In this document: positions 1 through 6,917 of the stretch, piece by piece
How positions within the stretch are numbered: position 1 is the first letter of the stretch
Layout: every line of letters begins with the position of its first letter
DNA from: Pseudomonadota bacterium
GTDB lineage: Bacteria > Pseudomonadota > Gammaproteobacteria > Burkholderiales > UBA9220
DNA: 39,526 nt
Direction of reading: 5' to 3'
NCBI GenBank assembly: GCA_021845865.1
Contig: JAJZVC010000026.1
Span: forward strand, 1-39,526
The notes under the pieces: model-generated
Told to the model about the DNA's origin: nothing
Seen by the model: the letters and a program-made list of their open reading frames with translations, nothing else
The model's database searches: none
Position numbers and translations under genes: made by a program

Positions 1-445
1 CCTGGTCCGGCAGCCACTCCCTGGCGGGGAGCGCGGGGGGCGGGGCGTCGTCTTGCAGGCACACCACCGTCGGCGGCTCGGCCATCAGCCCGGCCAGGGC
101 CGGCAGCAGGCGGGCGTTTTCCGTCACCAGCAGGCGGCTGCCGGAATCGGCCAGGATCCAGGCCCAGTTCTCGGCGTTGTCGTCCGGGTAGAGGGGCACC
201 GTCACCAGGCCGAGCCCCTGGGCCGCCAGGTCCACCGCCCACCAGCCCACGCCGTTCTTCAGCGCAATGGCCACCCGGTCGCCGGGATTCAGGCCGTGGC
301 CGCGGAAAGCCTGCTGCCAGCGCCCGGCCAGGGCGGCGATGTCGCCGGCGGTGTGGTCCCGCCAGGCGCCATCCCGCCATTGGCGGTAGAGCACCTTGTC
401 CGGGGTGGCGAGGTGCTGCTGGAGCAGGGCGGCGAGGTTGGGCAT
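1..445 (-). CDS. AMP-dependent acyl-CoA synthetase/ligase, N-terminal part (cut by window edge)
   Basis: Only the first ~148 residues lie in the window; the gene runs off the left edge. It starts at the ATG whose complement is 443-445 (MPNLAALLQQHLATPDK). The visible part matches the N-terminal subdomain of ANL-superfamily enzymes, which activate a carboxylate with ATP and load it on CoA. It has the family phrases LNPGDRVAIALKNG (about 53-66) and QGLGLVTVPLYPDDNAENWAWI, then LADSGSRLLVTE, as in long-chain fatty acyl-CoA synthetases (FadD/FAA1 type). The P-loop and C-terminal domain lie outside the window, so substrate class is unknown. The 113 bp before it, up to pilU, contain only small GC-rich hairpins (for example CGCCAC-TTC-GTGGCG at 516-530). 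The family is clear; the long-chain assignment is an inference. Confidence 0.8.
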   Translation of the reverse strand, partial: MPNLAALLQQHLATPDKVLYRQWRDGAWRDHTAGDIAALAGRWQQAFRGHGLNPGDRVAIALKNGVGWWAVDLAAQGLGLVTVPLYPDDNAENWAWILADSGSRLLVTENARLLPALAGLMAEPPTVVCLQDDAPPPALPAREWLPDQ

Positions 446-558
446 GTGGAAGTCTCAGCACCCGCAAGGGGTGTCCCGAAACGGGATACGCCTTCGGATA
501 TCCTCGCCGGGGGCCCGCCACTTCGTGGCGACCGCGGCGGGAGGGAGGGGGAACCGTT

Positions 559-1695
559 CTACACGATGTCCAGGTGGTCGATGCCGGACATGATGTCCTT
601 CTCCTTCGATTCCTTGCCCTGGAGCTTGATCTTCAGGCGCAGGTCGTTCATGGAGTCGGCGTTGCGCAGGGCATCCTCGTAGGTGATCTGGTCGGCCTCG
701 TAGAGGTTGAACAGGGCTTGGTCGAAGGTCTGCATGCCGAGCTCGTTGGACTTGGACATGATCTCCTTGATGCCGTGGACCTCGCCCTTGAAGATCAGGT
801 CGGAGATCAGGGGCGAATTGAGCAGGATTTCGATGGCCGCCGCCCGGCCCTTGCCGTCCCGCTTCGGAATCAGGCGCTGGGACACCACCGCCTTGAGGTT
901 CAGGGACAGGTCCATCAGCAGCTGGGCCCGGCGCTCCTCGGGGAAGAAGTTGATGATCCGGTCCAGGGCCTGGTTGGCGCTGTTGGCGTGGAGGGTGCCC
1001 ATGGCCAGGTGGCCGGTCTCGGCGAAGGCGATGGCGTGGTCCATGGTTTCCCGGTCGCGGATTTCGCCGATCAGGATGACGTCGGGAGCCTGGCGCAGGG
1101 TGTTCTTCAGGGCCGCTTCCCAGGACTCGGTGTCCACTCCCACTTCCCGCTGGGTGACGATGCAGTTCTTGTGCTCGTGGACGTATTCCACCGGGTCCTC
1201 GATGGTGATGATGTGGCCGTAGCTGTTCTCGTTGCGGTAGCCGATCATGGCCGCGAGCGACGTGGACTTGCCGGAGCCGGTGCCGCCGACGAAGATCACC
1301 AGGCCGCGCTTGGTCATGGCCACGTCCTTCAGCACCGGGGGTAGCCCCAGGTCGTCGAAGTTGGGAATCTTGGTGGTGATGGTGCGCAGCACCAGCCCCA
1401 CCCGGGCCTGCTGGACGAAGGCGTTGACCCGGAAGCGGCCGATGCCGCCGGGGCTGATGGCGAAATTGCATTCCTTGCTGGCTTCGAATTCCGCCGCCTG
1501 CTTGTCGTTCATGATGGCCCGGGCGATGTCGGCGGTGTGGGCGGCGGTGAGCACTTGGTTGGAAACCGGGGTCATCTTGCCGTCGATTTTCATCGCCGGA
1601 GGAAAGCCCACGGTGATGAACAGGTCCGATGCCTTCTTGGTCAGCATCAGCTTGAGCAGGTTGTGGACGAATTCGGTGGCTTGGGAGCGTTCCAT
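559..1695 (-). CDS. pilU: Twitching motility ATPase PilU
   Basis: A 378-residue PilT/PilU-family retraction ATPase of type IV pili, a cytoplasmic hexamer at the inner-membrane pilus base. Walker A is GGTGSGKST (137-145). The Walker B/Asp-box region is DVILIGEIRD and the His box is GHLAMGTLHA. PilU rather than PilT is indicated by the longer charged C-terminal tail (LQGKESKEKDIMSGIDHLDIV region), by the lack of the PilT AIRNLIRE motif (ISDLIFKGE at that place), and by lying directly downstream of a clear pilT. In characterised systems PilU supports retraction in a PilT-dependent way. It is separated from pilT by 30 bp and is probably co-transcribed. Start ATG follows a weak purine-rich stretch (CAAGGAAGTAAAG). 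Confidence 0.95.
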   Translation of the reverse strand: MERSQATEFVHNLLKLMLTKKASDLFITVGFPPAMKIDGKMTPVSNQVLTAAHTADIARAIMNDKQAAEFEASKECNFAISPGGIGRFRVNAFVQQARVGLVLRTITTKIPNFDDLGLPPVLKDVAMTKRGLVIFVGGTGSGKSTSLAAMIGYRNENSYGHIITIEDPVEYVHEHKNCIVTQREVGVDTESWEAALKNTLRQAPDVILIGEIRDRETMDHAIAFAETGHLAMGTLHANSANQALDRIINFFPEERRAQLLMDLSLNLKAVVSQRLIPKRDGKGRAAAIEILLNSPLISDLIFKGEVHGIKEIMSKSNELGMQTFDQALFNLYEADQITYEDALRNADSMNDLRLKIKLQGKESKEKDIMSGIDHLDIV

Positions 1696-1725
1696 CTTTA
1701 CTTCCTTGAGTTCGGTCGGCCGGAA

Positions 1726-2766
1726 TCAGCCGAAGAGGTCCTTGTTGGCCGCCTTGCCGCGGGCTTCCTCACGGGTGACCACGTTGCGCTGCACCAGCTG
1801 CTGCAGGTTCTGGTCCAGGGTCTGCATGCCCACGCTCTGGCCGGTCTGGATGGCGGAGTACATCTGGGCGATCTTGTTCTCCCGGATCAGGTTGCGGATG
1901 GCGGGGGTGCCGATCATGATCTCGTGGGCCGCCACCCGGCCGCTGCCGTCCTTGGTCTTGAGCAGGGTCTGGGAGATGATGGCGCGGATGGATTCGGAGA
2001 GCATGGAGCGCACCATGTCCTTTTCCGCCGCCGGGAACACGTCCACTACCCGGTCGATGGTCTTGGCCGCCGAGGAGGTGTGCAGGGTGCCGAATACCAG
2101 GTGGCCGGTTTCCGCCGCGGTCAGGGCCAGGCGGATGGTTTCCAGGTCGCGCAGTTCGCCCACCAGGATCACGTCCGGGTCCTCCCGCAGGGCCGAGCGC
2201 AGGGCGTTGTTGAAGCTCAGGGTGTGGGGGCCCACCTCCCGTTGGTTCACCAGGCATTTCTTGCTCTCGTGGACGAATTCGATCGGGTCCTCCACCGTCA
2301 GGATGTGGCCGTATTCGGTGTCGTTCTTGTGGTCGATCATGGCCGCCAGGGTGGTGGACTTGCCGGAGCCGGTGGGGCCGGTCACCAGGACGATGCCCCG
2401 GGGCTGGTCGGAGATTTCCTTGAAGATGGCGGGGGCGTTGAGCTGCTCCAGGGTCAGCACCTTGGAGGGAATGGTCCGGAACACCGCCGCCGCGCCCCGG
2501 TTCTGGACGAAGGCGTTGACCCGGAAGCGGGCCAGGCCGGGCACCTCGAAGGAGAAGTCGCACTCCTTGTTTTCCTCGTAGAACTTGCGCTGGCCGTCGT
2601 TCATGATGTCGTACACCATGTCGTGGACGTCCTTGTGCTCCAGGGACGGCACGTTGATGCGGCGCACGTCGCCGTGGACCCGGATCATGGGCGGCAGGCC
2701 GGAGGACAGGTGCAGGTCGGAGGCTTTGTTCTTGACCGAGAAGGCCAGGAGGTCGGAAATTTCCAT
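1726..2766 (-). CDS. pilT: Type IV pilus retraction ATPase PilT
   Basis: A 346-residue hexameric ATPase that powers pilus retraction (twitching, DNA uptake). The N-terminal PAS-like domain begins MEISDLLAFSVKNKASDLHL. Walker A is GPTGSGKST (130-138), Walker B is around DPDVILVGELRD (196-207), and the His box is GHLVFGTLHT (221-230). The PilT signature AIRNLIRE is present near residue 272. Length matches the family (about 344-347). The start ATG (complement of 2764-2766) follows GGGAG at good spacing. It is the first gene of a pilT-pilU operon and is transcribed divergently from yggS, as in many beta- and gammaproteobacteria. Identification is firm. Confidence 0.97.
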   Translation of the reverse strand: MEISDLLAFSVKNKASDLHLSSGLPPMIRVHGDVRRINVPSLEHKDVHDMVYDIMNDGQRKFYEENKECDFSFEVPGLARFRVNAFVQNRGAAAVFRTIPSKVLTLEQLNAPAIFKEISDQPRGIVLVTGPTGSGKSTTLAAMIDHKNDTEYGHILTVEDPIEFVHESKKCLVNQREVGPHTLSFNNALRSALREDPDVILVGELRDLETIRLALTAAETGHLVFGTLHTSSAAKTIDRVVDVFPAAEKDMVRSMLSESIRAIISQTLLKTKDGSGRVAAHEIMIGTPAIRNLIRENKIAQMYSAIQTGQSVGMQTLDQNLQQLVQRNVVTREEARGKAANKDLFG

Positions 2767-2814
2767 TTATAATGCTCCCGTGGTGGTCCGGTACTTTATA
2801 GAGTAGGCGGTAAT

Positions 2815-3507
2815 TTGGAAACGATAGCCAGCGCCCTGGAATCTGTCAAACGACGCATCGCCGCGGCGGAGGCCGATTGCGGCCGTCCGGCGGGAAGCGT
2901 TTCCCTCCTGGCGGTGAGCAAGACCCACGGGCCGGAAACCCTGCGCGCCGCCTACGCCGCCGGCCAGCGGGCCTTTGGCGAGAACTACCTGCAGGAGGCC
3001 CTGGCGAAAATCGATGCCCTGGCCGACCTATCCATCGAGTGGCACTTCATCGGCCCCATCCAGAGTAACAAGACCAAGCCCATCGCCGAGCGCTTCGCCT
3101 GGGTCCACAGCGTGGAACGGGAGAAAATCGCCGACCGCCTGTCGGCTCAGCGCCCGCCGGGTCTGCCACCGCTGCAAGTGTGTTTGCAGGTGAACGTCAG
3201 CGGCGAGGCGAGCAAGAGCGGCGCCCAGCCTGACGACGTGCTAGCCCTGGCGGTCCACGTGGCGGGCCTGCCCAATCTCCGGTTGCGGGGGTTGATGGCG
3301 ATTCCCAAGGATACCGACGACGCGGCTGAGCAGCGGGCCCAGTTCCGCATCCTGAGGGGGCTGTTCGACGGCCTCAAGCAACGGGGATTCGCTCTCGACA
3401 CCCTGTCCATGGGCATGTCCCACGACCTGGAGGCGGCGGTGGCCGAGGGGGCGACCCTGGTCCGGGTGGGGACGGCGATTTTCGGCGCCCGGCCGAAAAA
3501 GGCCTAG
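2815..3507 (+). CDS. yggS: PLP homeostasis protein, YggS family
   Basis: A 230-residue single-domain alanine-racemase-like TIM-barrel protein that binds pyridoxal phosphate and maintains vitamin B6 and amino-acid pools without known catalysis (YggS/PLPBP/COG0325). The PLP lysine is K36 in LLAVSKTHGPETL. Further signatures are AFGENYLQEA, WHFIGPIQSNK, VNVSGEASKSG, LRGLMAIP and LSMGMSHDLEAAVAEGATLVRVGTAIFG. The start is TTG at 2815 after AGGCGG, the only start giving the full N-terminal helix; there is no in-frame ATG nearby. A TATAAT at 2768-2773 in the 48-bp divergent spacer with pilT is a plausible -10, though no good -35 is visible. Divergent pairing with pilT is a common arrangement. Confidence 0.96.
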   Translation: METIASALESVKRRIAAAEADCGRPAGSVSLLAVSKTHGPETLRAAYAAGQRAFGENYLQEALAKIDALADLSIEWHFIGPIQSNKTKPIAERFAWVHSVEREKIADRLSAQRPPGLPPLQVCLQVNVSGEASKSGAQPDDVLALAVHVAGLPNLRLRGLMAIPKDTDDAAEQRAQFRILRGLFDGLKQRGFALDTLSMGMSHDLEAAVAEGATLVRVGTAIFGARPKKA

Positions 3508-3514
3508 CTTTTCC

Positions 3515-4255
3515 TTACTTCCCCGCCATGGCTTGGTCGAGGAAGCCCTTCACGTAATCCACCAGCTCCGTATCCTTGTTGTTGAAGAAGTGGTCGGTGG
3601 CGGGGGCCACGATCTGCTTGGCGCCCGGCACGGCCTTGAGGGCGGCGGCGCGGGCCTTGGCCGATTTCAGCACCGGCGGCAGGTCGTTCTGGCCGTAGAG
3701 ATCAAGGACCGGGAAGGTGAAGGTTTTGCCCTTGGAGAAGTTGCCCGACAGGCCGATGGCTACCCAGGCCGCGGGGCAGGCGCGGGAGCAGTGGGCCAGG
3801 TAATAGTCGGTCATGCGGCTGCCCATGCTGTGGGAGACGAAGGCGATTTTCTTGTAGCCCTTGGCGTGGAGGAAATCCACCGCCGCCGCCAGGCGTTTCG
3901 CCGCCTCGGGGAAGGTGGGCGGGTAATCCTCCGGTTTGGCGTCGTTGGCCAGCACCGGCATCTGTACCGACAGGGTGGTATAGCCGGCGTCGGCCAGGCC
4001 GTTGCGCAGCACGCCGATGAGGTTCCAGTCCGGGTGCACGCCCATGCCGTGGACCACGATCACCGCCCCCTTGGCATCCGGAACTTCGGTGTGGAGAGTC
4101 AGGAACTTGTGCTCGCTGCCGGCTTCCAGGTACACCGGGTCGCCGGTGACGAGGCCGGGGGTGATCTCGTCGGCCCATTTCTTTTCCCGGGCATAGTCGG
4201 CGGCCTGGGCGGCGAGGGTGAAGAACAACAGGACCAGCAGGGCCAGGGTGCGCAT
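3515..4255 (-). CDS. Exported alpha/beta-hydrolase-fold protein (DUF3530-like)
   Basis: A 246-residue protein with a clear Sec signal peptide (MRTLALLVLLFFTLAAQAAD, cleavage probably after AQA, residue ~19), so periplasmic or outer-membrane exposed. The rest reads as an alpha/beta hydrolase: VIVVHGMGVHPDW (oxyanion-loop HG), the nucleophile elbow SHSMGSR with Ser143, an acid-strand candidate in FPVLDLYGQNDLPP, and a late histidine in ATDHFF. This matches the DUF3530 family of small exported hydrolase-like proteins; the substrate is unknown. It ends 7 bp from yggS (convergent) and lies 28 bp downstream of the TauE-type permease, so it may be the last gene of the minus-strand operon. Fold is confident, function is not. 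Confidence 0.8.
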   Translation of the reverse strand: MRTLALLVLLFFTLAAQAADYAREKKWADEITPGLVTGDPVYLEAGSEHKFLTLHTEVPDAKGAVIVVHGMGVHPDWNLIGVLRNGLADAGYTTLSVQMPVLANDAKPEDYPPTFPEAAKRLAAAVDFLHAKGYKKIAFVSHSMGSRMTDYYLAHCSRACPAAWVAIGLSGNFSKGKTFTFPVLDLYGQNDLPPVLKSAKARAAALKAVPGAKQIVAPATDHFFNNKDTELVDYVKGFLDQAMAGK

Positions 4256-4283
4256 GATCGTCTCCTTCTTGTGATGGGATGCT

Positions 4284-5075
4284 TCAGAGCAGGCTGGCGA
4301 GCATCCGTATTCCCAGAATATACAACAACAGGGCGAAGATTTTCTTTAGCTTCGCCACCGGCAGGCGGTGGGCCAGCCTGGCGCCGAGGGGGGCCATGGG
4401 CACGCTGGCCGCCACCAGGCCGGCGAGGGCGGGGAGGTAGACGTAACCCAGACTCCAGGGGAGGGTGGTCGTCCCCTGTCCGCCGGTGACATAGCCCAAG
4501 GCGCCGGCGGCGGCGATGGGAAAGCCGATGGCGGCGGAGGTGGCGATGGCCCGGTGCATGGAGACGTTACACCAGGTCATGAAGGGCACCGACAGGCTGC
4601 CGCCGCCGATGCCGACGAAGGCGGAGACGCCGCCGATGATGTTGCCGGCGGCGAACATTCCCCCCCTCCCGGGCAGCTGGCGGCTGGGCCTGGGGCGGAA
4701 GTTGAGCAGCATCTGGGTGGCGGCGTAGAACAGGAAGCAGACGAAAAAGATTTTCAAGAATGCCGTCGGCAGACGGGAGGCCACCAGGCTGCCGACGAAG
4801 GTGCCCACCAGGATGCCCGGGGCGATGGTCTTCACCGTGGACCAGTCCACGGCGCCGTGGGCGTGGTGGGCCCGCACCGAGGCGAGGGAGGTGAAGAGGA
4901 TGCTGGCCAGCGACGTGCCCAGGGCCAGGTGGATTACCTGCTCGTGGGGAAAGTGCTGGGCCTCGAAAATGAAGGTGAGCACGGGGACGATGATCAGGCC
5001 CCCGCCCACCCCCAACAGACCAGCGAGAAGGCCGGCGAAGGCGCCGGTGGCCAGATACAGGGCCCAGGCGGTCAC
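4284..5075 (-). CDS. Sulfite exporter TauE/SafE family membrane protein
   Basis: A 263-residue polytopic inner-membrane protein with about eight hydrophobic segments and the family's Gly-rich helix starts (GLLAGLLGVGGGLIIVPVL near the N-terminus and AFVGIGGGSLSVPFM in the second half, the two inverted repeats). TauE/SafE proteins move small sulfur or carbon anions such as sulfite, sulfoacetate or related organosulfur compounds; the specific substrate cannot be read here. The start chosen is GTG (complement of 5073-5075), giving VTAWALYLATGAFAG. This GTG overlaps the TGA stop of the upstream EVE-domain gene (GTGA), indicating translational coupling. A longer reading begins inside that upstream gene and is unlikely. 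Confidence 0.88.
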   Translation of the reverse strand: MTAWALYLATGAFAGLLAGLLGVGGGLIIVPVLTFIFEAQHFPHEQVIHLALGTSLASILFTSLASVRAHHAHGAVDWSTVKTIAPGILVGTFVGSLVASRLPTAFLKIFFVCFLFYAATQMLLNFRPRPSRQLPGRGGMFAAGNIIGGVSAFVGIGGGSLSVPFMTWCNVSMHRAIATSAAIGFPIAAAGALGYVTGGQGTTTLPWSLGYVYLPALAGLVAASVPMAPLGARLAHRLPVAKLKKIFALLLYILGIRMLASLL

Positions 5076-5533
5076 GCTTTTTCCCCCAGCAGCGCCAGGA
5101 TAGCTTCCCATTCCCGCGGGTCCACCGGCGTGATGGAGAGGCGGTTGCCCTTCTGCAGGATGCGCAGGGTCGCCAGTTCCGGGTGCTGACGCAGTTCGGC
5201 GATGGGCAGGAGGCGGGTCTTCTTCACGAAGCGCACGTCCACGTTGAACCAGCGAGGGTTCTCCGGCGTGGCCTTGGGGTCGTGGTACTTGTGGGCGGGG
5301 TCGAACTGGGTCCGATCCGGGTAGGCCTTCCGCGACACCTCGGCCAGGCCGGCGATGCCCGGTTCGGCGCAGCTGGAATGGTAGAACAACACCTTGTCGC
5401 CGACGCTCATCTGGTCGCGCATGAAATTGCGCGCCTGGTAGTTGCGCACGCCGTACCAGTCGATGGTTTTCTGGGCGGCCAAGTCATCGATGCTGAATTC
5501 GGAAGGCTCGGATTTCATCAGCCAGTAACGCAT
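5072..5533 (-). CDS. EVE (PUA-like) domain protein
   Basis: A 153-residue single EVE domain (DUF55 family), the PUA/YTH-related fold that binds modified bases in RNA or DNA. Signatures are MRYWLMKSEPSEFSIDDL at the start, WYGVRNYQARNFMRD, GDKVLFYHSSCAEPGIAGLAEV and WFNVDVRFV, with a C-terminal NRLSITPVDPREWEAIL. Length matches stand-alone bacterial members (about 150). The start ATG (complement of 5531-5533) has GAGG upstream. It lies between fau and the TauE-type gene; its stop overlaps the latter's start. In this class the gene commonly follows fau, so it is probably core rather than part of a defence or restriction island. The ligand is not known from sequence. Confidence 0.93.
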   Translation of the reverse strand: MRYWLMKSEPSEFSIDDLAAQKTIDWYGVRNYQARNFMRDQMSVGDKVLFYHSSCAEPGIAGLAEVSRKAYPDRTQFDPAHKYHDPKATPENPRWFNVDVRFVKKTRLLPIAELRQHPELATLRILQKGNRLSITPVDPREWEAILALLGEKA

Positions 5534-5547
5534 GGGCAATCCTCGGG

Positions 5548-6132
5548 TTAACGGTTCTTGAAACGGTAGCAGCGGGATTCGGTCACCACCAGGTCGAGCC
5601 GGGCATCCCAGGGATCGGCGGGGAGGGTGTCCACCTTCTGGCATTCGTAGGCCACTCCCGCCAGCAACGGCTTGCGCCAGGCCTTGCGGTTCCTCAGGTA
5701 GGCCAGACTGGCATCGTAAAAGCCGCCGCCCATGCCCAGGCGGTTGCCCTGAGGGTCGAAGCCCACCAGGGGCATGAACAACAGGTCCAGCTGCCAGGCC
5801 CGCGCCCAATGGTGGGACCAGTGCTCGGGGATGCCGAAGCGGTTATGGCCCCAGGCCGCCGCTTGACCGGTGAGAAGGGTGAACCACAGCTTGCGCCGGC
5901 CCCGCTCGGGCACCACGGGCAGGAAGCATTGGCGCTTGTTCCACAGGGCCTGGTTGAGCAAGGGGAGCAGGTCCATCTCGCCGTCGTTGGCGAGGTAGAA
6001 ACCGATGCGCTTGTGGCGCAGCAACAGCGGCGCGGCTACCCGCCGCAGGCGGCGGGCCGCCTCCCGGCGCTGGGCGGGGGAAAGGCCGTTGCGCCGCTTC
6101 CGCAGAAGGGCTCTCAGTTCGCGCTTGTTCAT
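5548..6132 (-). CDS. fau: 5-formyltetrahydrofolate cyclo-ligase
   Basis: A 194-residue cytosolic enzyme converting 5-formyl-THF plus ATP to 5,10-methenyl-THF (folate one-carbon pool). The start MNKRELRALLRKRRNGLSP is the standard N-terminus, with the basic RKRR and RREAARRLRR region. Further family motifs are IGFYLANDGEMDLLPLL, FMPLVGFDPQGNRLGMGGGFYD (the ATP/folate loop), and VAYECQKV. The reading frame can be extended 21 codons upstream, but that would run through the 3' end of 6S RNA and lacks family similarity, so the ATG at 6130-6132 is used. It lies directly downstream of 6S RNA, the conserved ssrS-ygfA arrangement. Confidence 0.95.
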   Translation of the reverse strand: MNKRELRALLRKRRNGLSPAQRREAARRLRRVAAPLLLRHKRIGFYLANDGEMDLLPLLNQALWNKRQCFLPVVPERGRRKLWFTLLTGQAAAWGHNRFGIPEHWSHHWARAWQLDLLFMPLVGFDPQGNRLGMGGGFYDASLAYLRNRKAWRKPLLAGVAYECQKVDTLPADPWDARLDLVVTESRCYRFKNR

Positions 6133-6142
6133 TCGGGTGGAA

Positions 6143-6326
6143 AGTGGGGGTCCCCCGCCTGCGCCGTCAGGCCGGCATCTTGAACCGGGGTTCAAGGGGG
6201 TCGCTACCGGAGCGCATCAGGTGCGTCCGCACGGGACGCTCACAACAGCACTCTTGATGGCAGCAACCGATGCTCGCAAGCATAGGTTCAAAGAATATAT
6301 GACCTTAACGAACGCCGCAGGGGAAA
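6143..6326 (-). ncRNA. ssrS: 6S RNA
   Basis: The zapA-fau gap, read on the minus strand, starts CCCCTGCGGCGTTCGTTAAGG and ends with a segment containing TTGAACCCCGGTTCAAGATG, CCGGCCTGACGGCGCAGG and CGGGGG. The 5' CCTGCG pairs with the 3' CGCAGG, closing the long rod. The centre contains TTTGAACCTATGC, GAGCATCGG and CGTCCCGTGCGGACGCACCTGATGCG, the open-promoter-like region. The position between zapA and the 5-formyl-THF cyclo-ligase gene is the conserved one for 6S RNA. Length ~184 nt matches. The RNA mimics an open promoter and sequesters sigma70 RNA polymerase in stationary phase. Exact ends are estimated. Confidence 0.9.
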
Positions 6327-6327
6327 A

Positions 6328-6639
6328 CTAAAACAGGTCGTCCTGATCGGACAGGGCTTGGTCCAGTTGCGACTCCAGCGATTTAATTTTACGCCGAAAC
6401 TCGCCCACGTCAAAGGAGCCGCCGAGTCGGGTGGAGAGGAATTCGTGGGTGATGTTGAGGGCCGCCATGATGGCGATGCGCTCGACGCTGGTCACTTTGC
6501 CGGTGTCGCGGATTTCGCGCATGCGCTTGTCGAGGAACTCCGCCGACTCCAGCAGGGCGGGTTCGTCCTCCTCCGGGCAGGCGACGCGGAATTCCCGCCC
6601 CATGATGGAGACGTCCAGGGCTTTGACCGGGGAGTTCAT
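6328..6639 (-). CDS. zapA: Cell division protein ZapA
   Basis: A 103-residue Z-ring-associated protein that cross-links FtsZ filaments. The family pattern is visible: an N-terminal beta-hairpin domain (VSIMGREFRVACPEEDEPAL), helix LLESAEFLDKRMREIRDTGKV, then SVERIAIMAALNITHEFL, and a C-terminal coiled coil (FRRKIKSLESQLDQALSDQDDLF). Its ATG overlaps the TGA of the upstream small coiled-coil gene (ATGA), so the two are translationally coupled. 6S RNA begins immediately after its stop and is probably made from the same primary transcript, from a promoter inside zapA, or both. Confidence 0.95.
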   Translation of the reverse strand: MNSPVKALDVSIMGREFRVACPEEDEPALLESAEFLDKRMREIRDTGKVTSVERIAIMAALNITHEFLSTRLGGSFDVGEFRRKIKSLESQLDQALSDQDDLF

Positions 6640-6839
6640 TCTTCAGCCACCTCGGGAATGTGCTGCAGCAGGGTTTCCAGGCGGGATGCGGCGCCGTCGA
6701 TCTTGTCGTGCATGCGCTTGTTCTCGTCCCGCACCGTTGCCAGTTCCTGGCGCAGGTGGATATTCTCCGCCCGCAGCCGCTGGCAAAGCTGCACGGTTTG
6801 CACGATTTTCTCTTCCAGGGTCTTGAGTTCCGCGTCCAT
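6636..6839 (-). CDS. ZapB-like short coiled-coil cell division protein (TIGR02449 type)
   Basis: A 67-residue, almost wholly alpha-helical heptad protein (MDAELKTLEEKIVQTVQLCQ, then LRAENIHLRQEL and VRDENKRMHDKIDGAASRLETLL), resembling ZapB and the TIGR02449 family found before zapA. It probably partners ZapA at the division septum. A start three codons upstream (complement of 6846-6848) is possible on paper but falls inside the promoter's -10 hexamer, so the ATG at 6837-6839 is chosen. With that start the transcript would have little or no 5' untranslated region. The stop overlaps the zapA start. Confidence 0.85.
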   Translation of the reverse strand: MDAELKTLEEKIVQTVQLCQRLRAENIHLRQELATVRDENKRMHDKIDGAASRLETLLQHIPEVAEE

Positions 6840-6846
6840 GCTGCAC

Positions 6847-6876
6847 ACTATACTGGGGAAAATCCAGCTTGGTCAA
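6847..6876 (-). promoter_or_regulatory. Sigma70-type promoter of the zapB-zapA-6S operon
   Basis: On the minus strand TTGACC (complement of 6871-6876) is followed after 18 bp by TATAGT (complement of 6847-6852). Both hexamers match five of six consensus bases. A start site about 7 nt further on would fall at or next to the ATG at 6839, predicting a leaderless or near-leaderless mRNA. Confidence 0.7.
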
Positions 6877-6917
6877 CTGATAACAGGCCGTTTTGAAAGT
6901 AATTTGTCGGTCTGGCC

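Noticed and set aside
53..682. Plus-strand open frame across the left end
   Set aside because: It is antisense to the acyl-CoA synthetase start and pilU, both of which have clear family motifs.
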